DNA of 64,000 nucleotides from Thermomicrobiales bacterium (GTDB taxonomy: Bacteria > Chloroflexota > Chloroflexia > Thermomicrobiales > UBA6265), in contig JAHBVL010000007.1 in the NCBI GenBank assembly GCA_019637585.1, positions 1-64,000 on the forward strand. Direction: 5' to 3'. How positions within the stretch are numbered: position 1 is the first letter of the stretch; each line of letters starts with the position of its first letter. Positions 27,302-36,348 of the stretch are shown here, piece after piece. Position numbers and translations under genes: made by a program. The notes under the pieces were generated by a model that made no database searches, had not been told where the DNA came from, and was given only the letters and a program-made list of their open reading frames with translations.

Positions 27302-28447
27302 TCAATCAGCCGCGCCGCCGGCGAACCGGTCGAGCGCGAACAGGGACGTGTCGTGGCGGGTCGATCCGTCGATCACCAGATCCGCCACGATCTCTCCCAC
27401 CACCGAGCAGAACTTGTAGCCATGCCCGGAACATGGCGAGACCAGCACTACCGAATCGTGCGCCCGGCTCCGATCGATGATGAAGTGCTCGTCCGGCGTG
27501 TTGGTGAAGATGCACGAAGCCATTGACATCACCGGTCCTGACGCCGCCGGGAAGTAGCGGTCGGTGAACTGGCGCAGGATCGCCTCGTCCCGATCATTGG
27601 GGTCGCGGTCGAAGTTGTCCGGATCGACCATCTCCTCGAAATGGTGATAGCGCCCCACTTTGAAACCGGGAATCCCAGCCACGGGGAATCCGTAGTACCG
27701 TCCTTCTTCGACAGTCAGATTGAACACAGGAAACGCGTCCGGCGAGAAGTGGGCCGGTTGGGTGGGCTGGAACCAGCAGAGCACCTGCCGCTCCGGAGAG
27801 AGCAAGGGCGAGAGCTCGTCCGAAAGGGCGCCATTCCAGGCGCCGGCGGTGAGCACCAGCTGTTCCGCTTCGTAGCTGCCTCGATTGGTGGTCACCCGCA
27901 CACCGTTGGGCGTCGACGTCCATTCGAGCACCTGTTCCTGCGCATGGACGACTGCGCCGGCGTTCATGGCGCCGTTGACATGCGCCACGACACATCGCTC
28001 CGACAGCAGGTAGCCGCCTTCCGGTTGCAGCAATGCGAAGTGCCCGTCCGGCAGTTGATAGCCGGGGAATCGTCCGGCAAGCTCCGCCGCGTTCAGCACC
28101 TCATGTTCCAGATCGTGCAGTTCGCAGGAGCGGAGCGCCCCGGCGAAGACCTCGCCCTCTTCGGGACTGGCATCCACCGACCCGGTGATGTACAGCAACT
28201 GCTCCCCGGCTTCGTCCTGCAGCGATCGCCAGAGCTCGTACGCCCGTCGCAACAACGGAACATAGGAGGGGTCCTCGTAATAGGCGAGCCGGATGATCCG
28301 GTTGACTCCGTGGAACGACCCCATCGTGTGCGGAACGTTGTAGCGCTCCAGCGCCAGAACGCGGGAGCCTCGCCTGGCGAGGTGATAGGCGGCGGCGGAA
28401 CCCATACCGCCGCAGCCCACGACGATGACATCGAACTGCGTTGTCAC
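27302..28447 (-). CDS. Monomeric sarcosine / N-methyl-L-tryptophan oxidase-type flavoenzyme
   Basis: 381 residues. The N-terminal dinucleotide fold VIVVGCGGMGSAAAYHLA binds FAD. Cys312 in ASCIFTNTPDEHFIID matches the cysteine carrying covalent FAD in MSOX/SolA, Lys263 (GFKVGRYH) the oxygen-activating lysine, and SGHGYKF (340-346) the substrate carboxylate site. It should oxidise an N-methyl amino acid, releasing formaldehyde and H2O2; the exact substrate is not determined. GTG start with AGAGGGC upstream. It is followed 28 nt upstream in coordinates by the AI-2E-family gene on the same strand, a likely operon partner. Confidence 0.9.
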   Translation of the reverse strand: MTTQFDVIVVGCGGMGSAAAYHLARRGSRVLALERYNVPHTMGSFHGVNRIIRLAYYEDPSYVPLLRRAYELWRSLQDEAGEQLLYITGSVDASPEEGEVFAGALRSCELHDLEHEVLNAAELAGRFPGYQLPDGHFALLQPEGGYLLSERCVVAHVNGAMNAGAVVHAQEQVLEWTSTPNGVRVTTNRGSYEAEQLVLTAGAWNGALSDELSPLLSPERQVLCWFQPTQPAHFSPDAFPVFNLTVEEGRYYGFPVAGIPGFKVGRYHHFEEMVDPDNFDRDPNDRDEAILRQFTDRYFPAASGPVMSMASCIFTNTPDEHFIIDRSRAHDSVVLVSPCSGHGYKFCSVVGEIVADLVIDGSTRHDTSLFALDRFAGGAAD

Positions 28448-28475
28448 GACTCTTGCCCTCTCGTTCTCTGGTCGG

Positions 28476-29675
28476 TCAGGCCGGCGCGTTCACCGGTGGC
28501 TCGGCGGAATCTTCGGCAATTTCCGACAAGCGCAGGCTGCCAGGTCCCGTCACCGATTCGATATCTTCACCCCATACCCTGAACGCCGCCGAGATCAATG
28601 CCGCGACAGGTGGACCAAGCAAGACGCCCGGAATGCCCATCAGGGTGCTTCCGATCAGAACAGCGATCAGACTGACAAAGGGTGAGATGCGCAACGTCCT
28701 GCCGAAGACGCGCGGAGACGTGACATAATTCTCGAACTGCTGATAGATCAAACACGCTACAACGATGATCAGGAATTCGGTTGTTCCCTGGGCGAGCGCC
28801 AGGATGGCGAAGATGCCCGTTGCCAGCGTCGCGCCGACGATCGGCACCGCGTCGAGCACAAAGGCGATCACAGCCGCGACCAGCGGGGAGGGGAGATCGA
28901 GAATGGTGAAGAGCGCGAAGGTGAAGAGAGCGAAGAGGGTCGAGTTGATCATCTGACCCACGATGTAGCCACTGACTACACGGATGACCTCTGGCACCAG
29001 CCGCCGCACCTTTTCTTCCTGACCGCGCGGCAGCCCCCGCCCGAGACTCTTCAGCGTCTCGTCGCCGGTGGTCAGAGTGAACGCCGCGACGGCGATCGCC
29101 GCGATGAGCCCGGCCAGAATGCCGAAGATGGTCATCCCGCCGCTGATCGCCTGTTCGACATCGATTTCGGGTACAGCGCTGTCCGATGTCTGCTCATCGA
29201 CATACCGGATGATGCGGGTGTAGAGCTGCGGTTCCCGTTTCTCCAGGAAGGAGAGGGAGTCTCTGGCGTAGGTTGGCAGATTGTTCCAGAAATCGGCGGC
29301 TTCCTCGACGAGCGAAGGCACGACCAGCGCAACAAGGAGGGCCAGTACGGCGATCGTCGACAGGAGAACCGCCACCACGGCCGCTCCGCGACTCATACCG
29401 CGCCGCTCGAGTCTCCAGACCAACGGGAAGAGCGCTGCCGCCAGCAGGAAGCCGAGGAAGATCTGCATCAGCACATCTTTGGTTTCGTAGATGAACCAGA
29501 GGAGTCCCAGGGTCAACAGTACCCGGAGGACAGTTCGCCAGGGCAGCTCCATCTCAGTTCTGGTCGTTCCCGGCGGGGGTGGTGTGCCGGGGTGCGTTCC
29601 GAGCACATCGACGACGTCGGCAATCGGTCCGTCGTCGTCAGGCGGCAGCGCCGAACCTCTGATGATGTCATCCAT
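28476..29675 (-). CDS. AI-2E / PerM family transporter
   Basis: 399 residues from ATG 29675 (GGGGAG upstream); an earlier in-frame start at 29714 is less likely. About eight helices with the family arrangement: LLWFIYETKDVLMQIFLGFL, LLALVVPSLVEEAADFWNNL, a soluble segment near 150-205, then GYIVGQMINSTLFALFTFAL, VLDAVPIVGATLATG, ENYVTSPRVFGRTLRISPF and LLGPPVAALI. Members export autoinducer-2 or act as sodium-proton antiporters. The role cannot be fixed here. The long Asp/Pro-rich N-terminus is unusual but not rare. Confidence 0.88.
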   Translation of the reverse strand: MDDIIRGSALPPDDDGPIADVVDVLGTHPGTPPPPGTTRTEMELPWRTVLRVLLTLGLLWFIYETKDVLMQIFLGFLLAAALFPLVWRLERRGMSRGAAVVAVLLSTIAVLALLVALVVPSLVEEAADFWNNLPTYARDSLSFLEKREPQLYTRIIRYVDEQTSDSAVPEIDVEQAISGGMTIFGILAGLIAAIAVAAFTLTTGDETLKSLGRGLPRGQEEKVRRLVPEVIRVVSGYIVGQMINSTLFALFTFALFTILDLPSPLVAAVIAFVLDAVPIVGATLATGIFAILALAQGTTEFLIIVVACLIYQQFENYVTSPRVFGRTLRISPFVSLIAVLIGSTLMGIPGVLLGPPVAALISAAFRVWGEDIESVTGPGSLRLSEIAEDSAEPPVNAPA

Positions 29676-29828
29676 CGAAGTGCACTCCCCAAAACCACGA
29701 AATCTCCTGGCCAAGTATGCAATACCGGCCCTTCGGCCAGGCTCAAACGGTTGTCAATCGTGATGCCGGAGAGTAGCGTTGTGGGAACGTCTGAAACGAG
29801 ACACCCCGGGAGGGGCGAGGGAGACTGG

Positions 29829-31340
29829 ATGGGCACCGCAATTGACGCACTGCGCGAGCGCATGGCCACGTACTACGACCTGACGATGACCGGCTCGCTC
29901 CTCACCTGGGATCAGCTGACCATCATGCCGATCAACGGCGGTCCAGCCCGGGCGCACCAGATCAAAACGATCGAGATGATGAGCCACCAGCTCCTGGTCG
30001 GCGACGAAACCGCCCGTTTGCTCGACGCCGCCGAGGCTGAGGTGGCCAGCGGCAAGGGTTCGGAGGTCGAGCAATGTCTGGTTCGGGTCACCCGTCGCGA
30101 TTTCGAGCGTGCCGTGCGCGTGCCGGGCGAGCTCGTTGGCGAGATCGCCAAGGCCGCGGCCGATGGCTATGCGGTCTGGACCGACGCAAGGGCAAATGAC
30201 GACTTTCCGGCATTTCTCCCCGCGCTGGAGAAGAACATCGAGCTGCAGAAGCGATACATCGACTGTTTCGACGTCGCCGAGTCGCCCTATGACGTGCTGA
30301 TCGACAACTACGAAGAAGGTTTGACCAGCGCCGAGATCTCGGCGGTGTTCGACGGCATCAAGCCCTATCTGCGACCGTTGATCGACCGGGTCGTGGACCG
30401 GCAGGAAGCGGTTTCAGACGAATTCTTCCGGAAGCCTTTTTCGCTGGCGGGGCAGGAGGAGGTCGGACTCTGGACCGCGGAAAGACTCGGTTTCGATCCA
30501 GCCAGCTGGCGGCTCGACCCGACCGTCCATCCGTTCCAGTCATCGATGTCGATTCAGGATATCCGGCTGACGACGCGGTACAACGAGAACGATCTCTTCG
30601 ATTCGCTCTTCAGCACCGTTCACGAATTCGGACACGGCATCTACGAGCACCAGATCAGTATGGACCTCGAGCGGACGCCGCTTGGCGGTGGTTGCTCGAT
30701 GACGTTGCACGAATCGCAGAGCCGTTTCTGGGAGAACATGATCGGGCGGAGCCGTGAGTTCGCCGGTCTTCTCCATCCTGCGCTCGCGCGCGTCTTTCCC
30801 GAGGAAATGAAGGGCTCGACCCCCGAAACGACCTACAAGGCGATGAATGTGATGCGACCGTCGCTCATCCGCGTTGAAGCCGACGAACTGACCTATGGGT
30901 TCCATATCATCGTGCGCTATGAGCTCGAGCGGGAGATCATCGAAAACGGGATGAAAGCGAGCGACCTTCCCGAAGCCTGGAACGCCAGAATGAAGCAGTA
31001 TCTGGGTATCGATGTTCCGAACAATCGCCTTGGGGTGCTGCAGGACGTGCACTGGTCGGCGGGATCGATCGGCTACTTCCCGACCTATTTCCTGGGATCG
31101 ATTCTCGCCGCCCAGATCTGGAAGAAGATGGCGGGCGATCTGCCCGATCTGCGCGATCTCATCGCCGCCGGCGACTTTGCGCCGATCCGGGAGTGGCAGC
31201 GAGAGCATTTGCACCGCTATGGCCGGATGTACACGCCCAAAGAGACAATCGAAAAGGTGGTGGGCGGACCGCTCGATCCGCAACCCTACATCGGCTACAT
31301 GACCGCCAAGGTCAATTCGCTCTATGGACCGGCCGCCTGA
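29829..31340 (+). CDS. M32 metallocarboxypeptidase (carboxypeptidase Taq family)
   Basis: 503 residues from ATG 29829, with GAGGGAG upstream; the frame extends upstream but without family similarity. The zinc motif is HEFGHGIYEH (HExxH), preceded by the M32 signature HPFQSSMSIQDIRLTTRYNE and followed by ESQSRFWENMIGRS with the third ligand Glu. DVHWSAGSIGYFPTYFLG near the C-terminus is also diagnostic. A cytoplasmic enzyme that removes C-terminal residues from peptides, consistent with the peptide importers and peptidases in the window. Confidence 0.95.
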   Translation: MGTAIDALRERMATYYDLTMTGSLLTWDQLTIMPINGGPARAHQIKTIEMMSHQLLVGDETARLLDAAEAEVASGKGSEVEQCLVRVTRRDFERAVRVPGELVGEIAKAAADGYAVWTDARANDDFPAFLPALEKNIELQKRYIDCFDVAESPYDVLIDNYEEGLTSAEISAVFDGIKPYLRPLIDRVVDRQEAVSDEFFRKPFSLAGQEEVGLWTAERLGFDPASWRLDPTVHPFQSSMSIQDIRLTTRYNENDLFDSLFSTVHEFGHGIYEHQISMDLERTPLGGGCSMTLHESQSRFWENMIGRSREFAGLLHPALARVFPEEMKGSTPETTYKAMNVMRPSLIRVEADELTYGFHIIVRYELEREIIENGMKASDLPEAWNARMKQYLGIDVPNNRLGVLQDVHWSAGSIGYFPTYFLGSILAAQIWKKMAGDLPDLRDLIAAGDFAPIREWQREHLHRYGRMYTPKETIEKVVGGPLDPQPYIGYMTAKVNSLYGPAA

Positions 31341-31417
31341 ACGGTGCGGGCCAGGGCACTGGGATTGGATTGCTTCGGAACGCCGCAAGGGTGTTTCCGG
31401 GAGGGAGAGAACGTTTG

Positions 31418-32407
31418 ATGGCCACAGATCGACTCGCAAAACGTCCGTTTGGCTCGGGAAGACTGATGACGCCGCCGATCGCGGTCGGATGTGCGCCGAT
31501 GGGCAGCATGACCGAGGCATTCGGGTACGCGGTGTCCGAGGAAGACGCGGTCGCCACGATCGCGACCGCCCTGGCTGGTCCGATCAACTTCATCGACACG
31601 GCCGCGCTCTACGGCGACGGCGTGAGTGAAACGCGGGTTGGCAAAGGACTGGCGGCACTGGGAGGGTTGCCCGAAGGCGCTGTGCTCCAGACCAAGCAGG
31701 GTCGCAACCCGAAGGACAACGACTACAGCGGCGACACCGTGAAGTGGCGCATGGAGCGGAGCCTTCAGCTCCTGGGTGTCGACCGGGTCGATGCCGTCTA
31801 TCTGCACGATGCGGAATGGACGACATTCGAAGAGGCGATGGCGCCGGGCGGACCGGTGGAGGTCCTGCAGAAGTTCAAGGACGAGGGTGTGTTCGACTAT
31901 CTCGGTGTGGCGGCCGGTCCGAACGAGGTCGAACTGCAATACATCGAAACCGGGCAGTTCGATGCGGTGATCACCCACAACCGGTACACGTTGCTCAACC
32001 AGAACGCCAACCCGGTGATCGACGCGGCGCATGAGCGCGGCATGGCGGTGCTCAACGCGGCGCCCTATGGCAGCGGCATCCTCGTCCGCGGCCCGGAGAG
32101 CTACCCGCGCTACGCCTATTCGGAGGCGCCTGACGCCATGATCGAGCGCACCCTGGTGCTGCGGGAGATCTGCGACCGCTATGGTGTACCGCTGGCCGCG
32201 GCGGCGGTGCAATTCTCCACCCTCGACCCGCGGATCGACGTCACGATCATCGGCATGAGTCACCCCGACCGCCTGGCCCAGACGATCGAATTCGCCACCA
32301 TCGAGATTCCCGACGCCTGCTGGGAAGAGATCAACGCTCTTCCTGCCCTGCCGCAGGACAATCCGGAAGAGCGCCGGTATTCGGAGAAGCTGCCGTACGA
32401 GAAGTAG
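31418..32407 (+). CDS. Aldo/keto reductase (aldose 1-dehydrogenase-like)
   Basis: 329 residues from ATG 31418 with GGGAGGGAGAG upstream. Catalytic residues are in FIDTAALYGDG (Asp, Tyr), TKQGR (Lys) and YLHD (His). C-terminal coenzyme-binding IGMSHPDRLAQTIEFA. The sequence resembles the fucose/threo-aldose 1-dehydrogenase branch, which oxidises sugars to lactones. An SMP-30-type lactonase at 38296 might take over such a product, but that is inference. Confidence 0.88.
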   Translation: MATDRLAKRPFGSGRLMTPPIAVGCAPMGSMTEAFGYAVSEEDAVATIATALAGPINFIDTAALYGDGVSETRVGKGLAALGGLPEGAVLQTKQGRNPKDNDYSGDTVKWRMERSLQLLGVDRVDAVYLHDAEWTTFEEAMAPGGPVEVLQKFKDEGVFDYLGVAAGPNEVELQYIETGQFDAVITHNRYTLLNQNANPVIDAAHERGMAVLNAAPYGSGILVRGPESYPRYAYSEAPDAMIERTLVLREICDRYGVPLAAAAVQFSTLDPRIDVTIIGMSHPDRLAQTIEFATIEIPDACWEEINALPALPQDNPEERRYSEKLPYEK

Positions 32408-32625
32408 CTGGCAGCGGGCGGCCGGCAGCGGGCAGCACGTAGTTCGGGCACCTGTGGCCCGATGGGTGATCTGCCCGCCGGTGCGTCCACCCTTGGGTGT
32501 CGCGGATCGGCAGCGACGTCGGGCCAGAGGTGCCCGAACTACGATCTAACTGCCGACTGCCGACTGCCGACTGCCGACTGCCGACTGCCGACTGCCGACT
32601 GCCAGCTGCCAGCTGCCAGCTGCCG
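32406..32625. repeat. Palindromic composite repeat: inverted heptamer arms around a 24-bp inverted repeat
   Basis: From outside to inside: left heptamers near 32407-32435 (GCTGGCA, GCGGGCG, GCCGGCA, GCGGGCA); inverted repeat GTAGTTCGGGCACCTGTGG... at 32439-32462; a core of 56 bp; its partner at 32519-32542 (23 of 24 bases match); then 11 heptamers of ACTGCCG/GCTGCCA at 32549-32625. A half copy lies at 45150-45205. There is no coding potential. It looks like a MITE-style or dispersed palindromic element in the 331-bp gap between two genes. Confidence 0.85.
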
Positions 32626-32738
32626 ACCGCCTGCCGCCCGCTCGAATCCCACTTGACATCAACGCCATGCTGCAATAGGTTGCCCCTCATCTGAATCCGG
32701 CCGTTTTGACCGGTGCTCGGCGTGGTTGAGAGTGAGGC

Positions 32739-33986
32739 GTGCAGGTGACGAAAGCATTCGATCTGGTCATCACGGGCGGCGATGTCGTCGATCCGGGTTC
32801 GGGCCTGAGTGGCAAGCTCGACATCGGTGTCAAGGAAGGCAAAATCGCGGCGGTCGAAGCTGGTATCGACGCGTCGACCGCGGCCAGGGTGATCGACGCT
32901 TCCGGCCGGTATGTCACCCCAGGTCTCATCGACCTCCACACGCATGTCTACTGGGGATCGACGTTCTGGGGGATCGAACCCGATCCGGTGGCGGCGCGGT
33001 CGGGTTGCACCACCTGGCTCGACGTTGGATCGTCGGGCGGCTACTCATTTCCCGGCTTGCGGCGACACATCGTGGAAACGAGCAAAGCGAAAGTCTTCGT
33101 TCTGCTCAATCTCTCCTCGATCGGCCTGATCGGCCCCTCCTGGGAGCTGGCCAATCCCGACTACTGGGATATCGAGCTGGCCCAGACCATCGTCGAAGCG
33201 AACCGGGATGTGATCATCGGCATCAAGGCCCGCATCGATTCGAGCACGACGCGTGGAGTCGGGGTGGCGCCGTTGGCGAAAGCGCGAGAGCTCGCCGACA
33301 GGGTCGGCCTGCCGCTGATGACCCACATCGGCGGTGGTCCGCCGACGATCGAAGAGGTCATCCCTCACTTGCGGCCGGGAGACATCCTGACCCATTGCTT
33401 CACCGGCAACAGCATGCGGATCATCGACGACAACCGAAAAATCCTGCCCGAGATCAAAGCGCTGAAAGAGGCCGGTTTGATTTTCGATATCGGGCATGGC
33501 ACGGGGTCGTTCAGCTATGACACAGCCGAAGCGATGCTCGAACAGGGCTACCTGCCCGACGTGATCAGCACCGACATCCATCAGATGGCCATTCAGGGGC
33601 CGGCGTTCGATATGCCGACCACGATGTCCAAGTTCCTCAATCTGGGGTTGACGCTGGAGCAGGTGATCGAACGATCGACCGCAGCGCCGGCGGCGGCGAT
33701 GCGCCGCACCGATGTCGGCTCCCTCGCTGTCGGCCAGGCGGCGGACATCGCGCTCTTCACGATCGAGGAAGGTGAGTACACCTTCCAGGACGTGCGTATG
33801 AACGAGCGGAAAGGCAGCAAATTGCTGCGCAACACGCTGACGATCATCGATGGCGAGGAGCTGGAGCGGGTCGAGCTGCCCGATCTGCAGCCATGGGCGG
33901 TGTTGCCGGCGCATCAGCGGGGCAAGGTCATCCCATTGACCGAGGTGCCGGCCAAGCCTGCGGCTCCTCTCCTTGACAATCGATAG
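32739..33986 (+). CDS. Metal-dependent amidohydrolase (EF_0837/AHA_3915-like)
   Basis: 415 residues. All binuclear-metal ligands are visible: LIDLHTHVY (His-x-His), carboxylated Lys in IIGIKARID, MTHIGGG, LTHCFTGN and STDIHQ (Asp). The N-terminal FDLVITGGDVVDPGSG is typical of dihydroorotase/dihydropyrimidinase relatives. GTG 32739 is used, but GTG 32745 is better spaced from GTGAGG. In other bacteria close relatives sit with SelA-like PLP enzymes and sugar or amino-acid catabolic genes; a SelA-like gene is at 55292 here. Substrate unknown, probably an N-acyl or cyclic amide. Confidence 0.85.
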   Translation: MQVTKAFDLVITGGDVVDPGSGLSGKLDIGVKEGKIAAVEAGIDASTAARVIDASGRYVTPGLIDLHTHVYWGSTFWGIEPDPVAARSGCTTWLDVGSSGGYSFPGLRRHIVETSKAKVFVLLNLSSIGLIGPSWELANPDYWDIELAQTIVEANRDVIIGIKARIDSSTTRGVGVAPLAKARELADRVGLPLMTHIGGGPPTIEEVIPHLRPGDILTHCFTGNSMRIIDDNRKILPEIKALKEAGLIFDIGHGTGSFSYDTAEAMLEQGYLPDVISTDIHQMAIQGPAFDMPTTMSKFLNLGLTLEQVIERSTAAPAAAMRRTDVGSLAVGQAADIALFTIEEGEYTFQDVRMNERKGSKLLRNTLTIIDGEELERVELPDLQPWAVLPAHQRGKVIPLTEVPAKPAAPLLDNR

Positions 33987-34000
33987 TTTTCACGTCAGAT
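33973..34000 (+). promoter_or_regulatory. Promoter of the PotABCD-type operon
   Basis: TTGACA (33973-33978) with TCAGAT (33995-34000) after 16 bp. The -35 lies inside the last codons of the amidohydrolase gene. The start codon of the binding protein is 52 nt downstream, with GGAGGA 7 nt before it. Confidence 0.55.
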
Positions 34001-34051
34001 TGTTGGGGATTTCCAGACAGGAATCGTTCGCCAGAATGGAGGAATGCATCC

Positions 34052-35356
34052 ATGAAGATCGACCAGCGATTTATCGAGCATTTCGCAGCGACTGCTGAAA
34101 AGCGGCGCTACACGCGACGTCAGGTCGTGCGCGCGGGCGTGGGATTGGGGCTTTCAGCGGCCGCGATCGGCTCCGTGCTGGCCCGCCCGGCGTTCGCCCA
34201 GGACTCCAGCGCTTCCCCGGCGGCGGCCGGTCCGGTGCTCGATCCGATTTCCGGCGCCGAGATGTCCTATGACGACATCGTCGCCGCCATCCAGGCCGAA
34301 GGGGAAGTGACCGTCGGCAATTGGACCTACACGGCCACCGATGCCCTGATCGAGCGCTTCGAGCAGTATGTGAGCGACGTCTATGGTGTCGACGTCACCT
34401 TGAACTATCTGGGCACCCAGCAGCCGAGCACCTATCTCACCGAGCTCTACGCGGCCGCGGGTGCGGGCAACACTCCACCGCACGACCTGCTGGCCATCGA
34501 GGAGAACTACTGGGCGGAAGTGCGGGCGCAGGAGGAAGCGGAAGGGGTCACGCTGCTGGCCGACGTTTTGCCGTCGGGTCTCATTCCCAATGCCGACCGC
34601 GTCTTCGAGAACTTCACCCAGTTCCCGACCGCCGTGGGCTTCCAGGCGTCGGCGTCGCCGGGCATCACCTACAACAACGACAATGTCGACTTCCTGAACG
34701 ACTGGACCGATCTCGCGGACGAGCGGCTGAAGGGCAAGCTCCTTGCCTGGCTGCCGGGCGACATCACCGGCGGCGGCGTGCTGCTCGGCGTCATCGCCGC
34801 TCAGGGTGGCGACTACAAGAACCCTGATGATGTGGCGGAGGGGATCCGGTTCCTCGTCGAGGAAGTCCACCCCAACGTGCTCAAGTACACGACCGACACG
34901 TCCGAGGCTCAGCAACTGCTGAAAGATGGCGTTGTCGACGCCGTGACCTTCTGGAACTCGCTGGCCCGCCTCCAGTATCTGGATGGCCAGGAGAATGCCG
35001 CATTCCTCGTCGCCGCGTCGGGGCAGTATGCGGTGAACGGCTACATGTTCATGCCGGTTGGCGCCGCGCATCCGATTCTGGCCCAGATCTTTATGGACTG
35101 GCGCCTGAGCGACGATGCCCAGTTCCCCGATATCGAGGTCTGGGGCATCACCGAAGGCAACTGGGCCGAGTTCCAGGAAGGATTCATGGGCGAGAGTTAC
35201 GTCGATCTGGTTCCCGACTGGATCAAGGACGTCTATTTCAACTTCTTCCCGACGCCGGAACAGCTCAGCACCCAGTACAAGAGTGTCGACTGGGCCTACT
35301 ACGTCGAAAACGCCAGTGCCTGGTACGACGAGTGGCTGGCGGGGATCGGTCTCTAG
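34052..35356 (+). CDS. ABC transporter periplasmic-type binding protein, PotD/Fe(III)-like, Tat signal
   Basis: 434 residues. N-terminus carries a Tat-type signal: basic YTRRQVVRAGVGLGLSAAAIG and a cleavage-like ARPAFAQD. The mature protein begins with GEVTVGNWTYTATDALIERFEQ and has the two-lobe pattern of extracellular solute-binding family 1/8 proteins (polyamine, iron, thiamine or phosphonate types). Permeases and ATPase of the same family follow. Ligand unknown; a cationic or amine solute is a reasonable guess given the family. A hairpin separates it from the permease gene. Confidence 0.9.
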   Translation: MKIDQRFIEHFAATAEKRRYTRRQVVRAGVGLGLSAAAIGSVLARPAFAQDSSASPAAAGPVLDPISGAEMSYDDIVAAIQAEGEVTVGNWTYTATDALIERFEQYVSDVYGVDVTLNYLGTQQPSTYLTELYAAAGAGNTPPHDLLAIEENYWAEVRAQEEAEGVTLLADVLPSGLIPNADRVFENFTQFPTAVGFQASASPGITYNNDNVDFLNDWTDLADERLKGKLLAWLPGDITGGGVLLGVIAAQGGDYKNPDDVAEGIRFLVEEVHPNVLKYTTDTSEAQQLLKDGVVDAVTFWNSLARLQYLDGQENAAFLVAASGQYAVNGYMFMPVGAAHPILAQIFMDWRLSDDAQFPDIEVWGITEGNWAEFQEGFMGESYVDLVPDWIKDVYFNFFPTPEQLSTQYKSVDWAYYVENASAWYDEWLAGIGL

Positions 35357-35381
35357 GAGAACGTCCGTGGTAAGCAAACGA

Positions 35382-35403
35382 GCCGGCTGGGTTTCCAGCC
35401 GGC
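35382..35403 (+). promoter_or_regulatory. Intercistronic hairpin after the binding-protein gene
   Basis: GCCGGCTGG (35382-35390), loop GTTT, CCAGCCGGC (35395-35403): a perfect 9-bp stem without a T run. It lies between binding protein and permease, where such hairpins protect upstream mRNA and reduce downstream expression. Confidence 0.75.
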
Positions 35404-35445
35404 CCGTTCATGGCGAGTCCGCGGAGCCGTTCGGTTGCTCATCTC

Positions 35446-36348
35446 ATGGCAGAAGTCGTAGTCGATACCCCCGTTCCACCACGTTCGACGGTTGGTGACG
35501 AATCCCGGGACTGGCGCAAAGCGCTGACCGGGGTAGGCTTGCTCGCGCCAGCCATCGTGATTGCGATCATCTTTTCCATCATTCCGTTGATCTACCTGAT
35601 CAACGTCTCGCTGACCCGGGAATCGACCTTTTTCTTCAACAATCCCCAATACACGTTCGACAACTATCGCCTGATCTGGAATCGCTACCTGCCGCATGTC
35701 TGGACCACGATCCGTCTGGCCACGCTGGCCTCCCTCTTCTGTCTGATTTTCGGATATCCCTTTGCCTACATTCTGGTCAGAAAGGTGCAGTACCGCGATC
35801 TGGTCCGCATCCTGATGACCTTTCCGCTCTTCGGGCCGCTCTACCTCACCTACGGCATCCGGTTCGTGTTCGGGGTGAACGGCCCACTGGCGCCCCTGTT
35901 CGACTTCATCGGCGTCGACAGCCGGACCCTGCTCTTCGCCTATCCCGAGCAGATGACGATCTTCGGTATGGCGGTCTTCACTTTCCCCTTCATGGTGATG
36001 AATGTGGTTGCCGCGTTGACCAATGTCGACCCGACGCTCGAGGAAGCGGCGCGGACCCTGGGATCCCGCCCCTGGCAGGTGTTCACCCGGGTGCTCTTTC
36101 CGTTGAGCTGGCCCGGCGTGCTGGCCGGATTCCTGATCTGTTTCGGATGGAATCTCGGCGTTTTCATCGTGCCCATGCTCCTCGGTAACATCGAGCAGCA
36201 GCGGGTGCTGTCGCTGGCGCTCTACCAGAAAGCGATGAGCCAGTTCGACTACGGTCTCGGATCGGCGATGGGCGTCGTGCTGATGCTCCTGGCCTTCACC
36301 GTCACCTGGCTGTCACTCCGCTTCTCCCGGGGAGCGCTGGCCACATGA
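35446..36348 (+). CDS. ABC transporter permease (PotB type)
   Basis: Six membrane helices after a soluble N-terminus. The EAA loop is EEAARTLGSRPWQVFTRVLF, the ATPase contact. ATG 35446 (300 residues) is chosen because ATG 35410 starts only 6 nt after a stable hairpin and the first 12 residues look non-native; neither has a clear Shine-Dalgarno. The gene overlaps the second permease by ATGA, so the two subunits are made together as a heterodimer. Confidence 0.9.
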   Translation: MAEVVVDTPVPPRSTVGDESRDWRKALTGVGLLAPAIVIAIIFSIIPLIYLINVSLTRESTFFFNNPQYTFDNYRLIWNRYLPHVWTTIRLATLASLFCLIFGYPFAYILVRKVQYRDLVRILMTFPLFGPLYLTYGIRFVFGVNGPLAPLFDFIGVDSRTLLFAYPEQMTIFGMAVFTFPFMVMNVVAALTNVDPTLEEAARTLGSRPWQVFTRVLFPLSWPGVLAGFLICFGWNLGVFIVPMLLGNIEQQRVLSLALYQKAMSQFDYGLGSAMGVVLMLLAFTVTWLSLRFSRGALAT

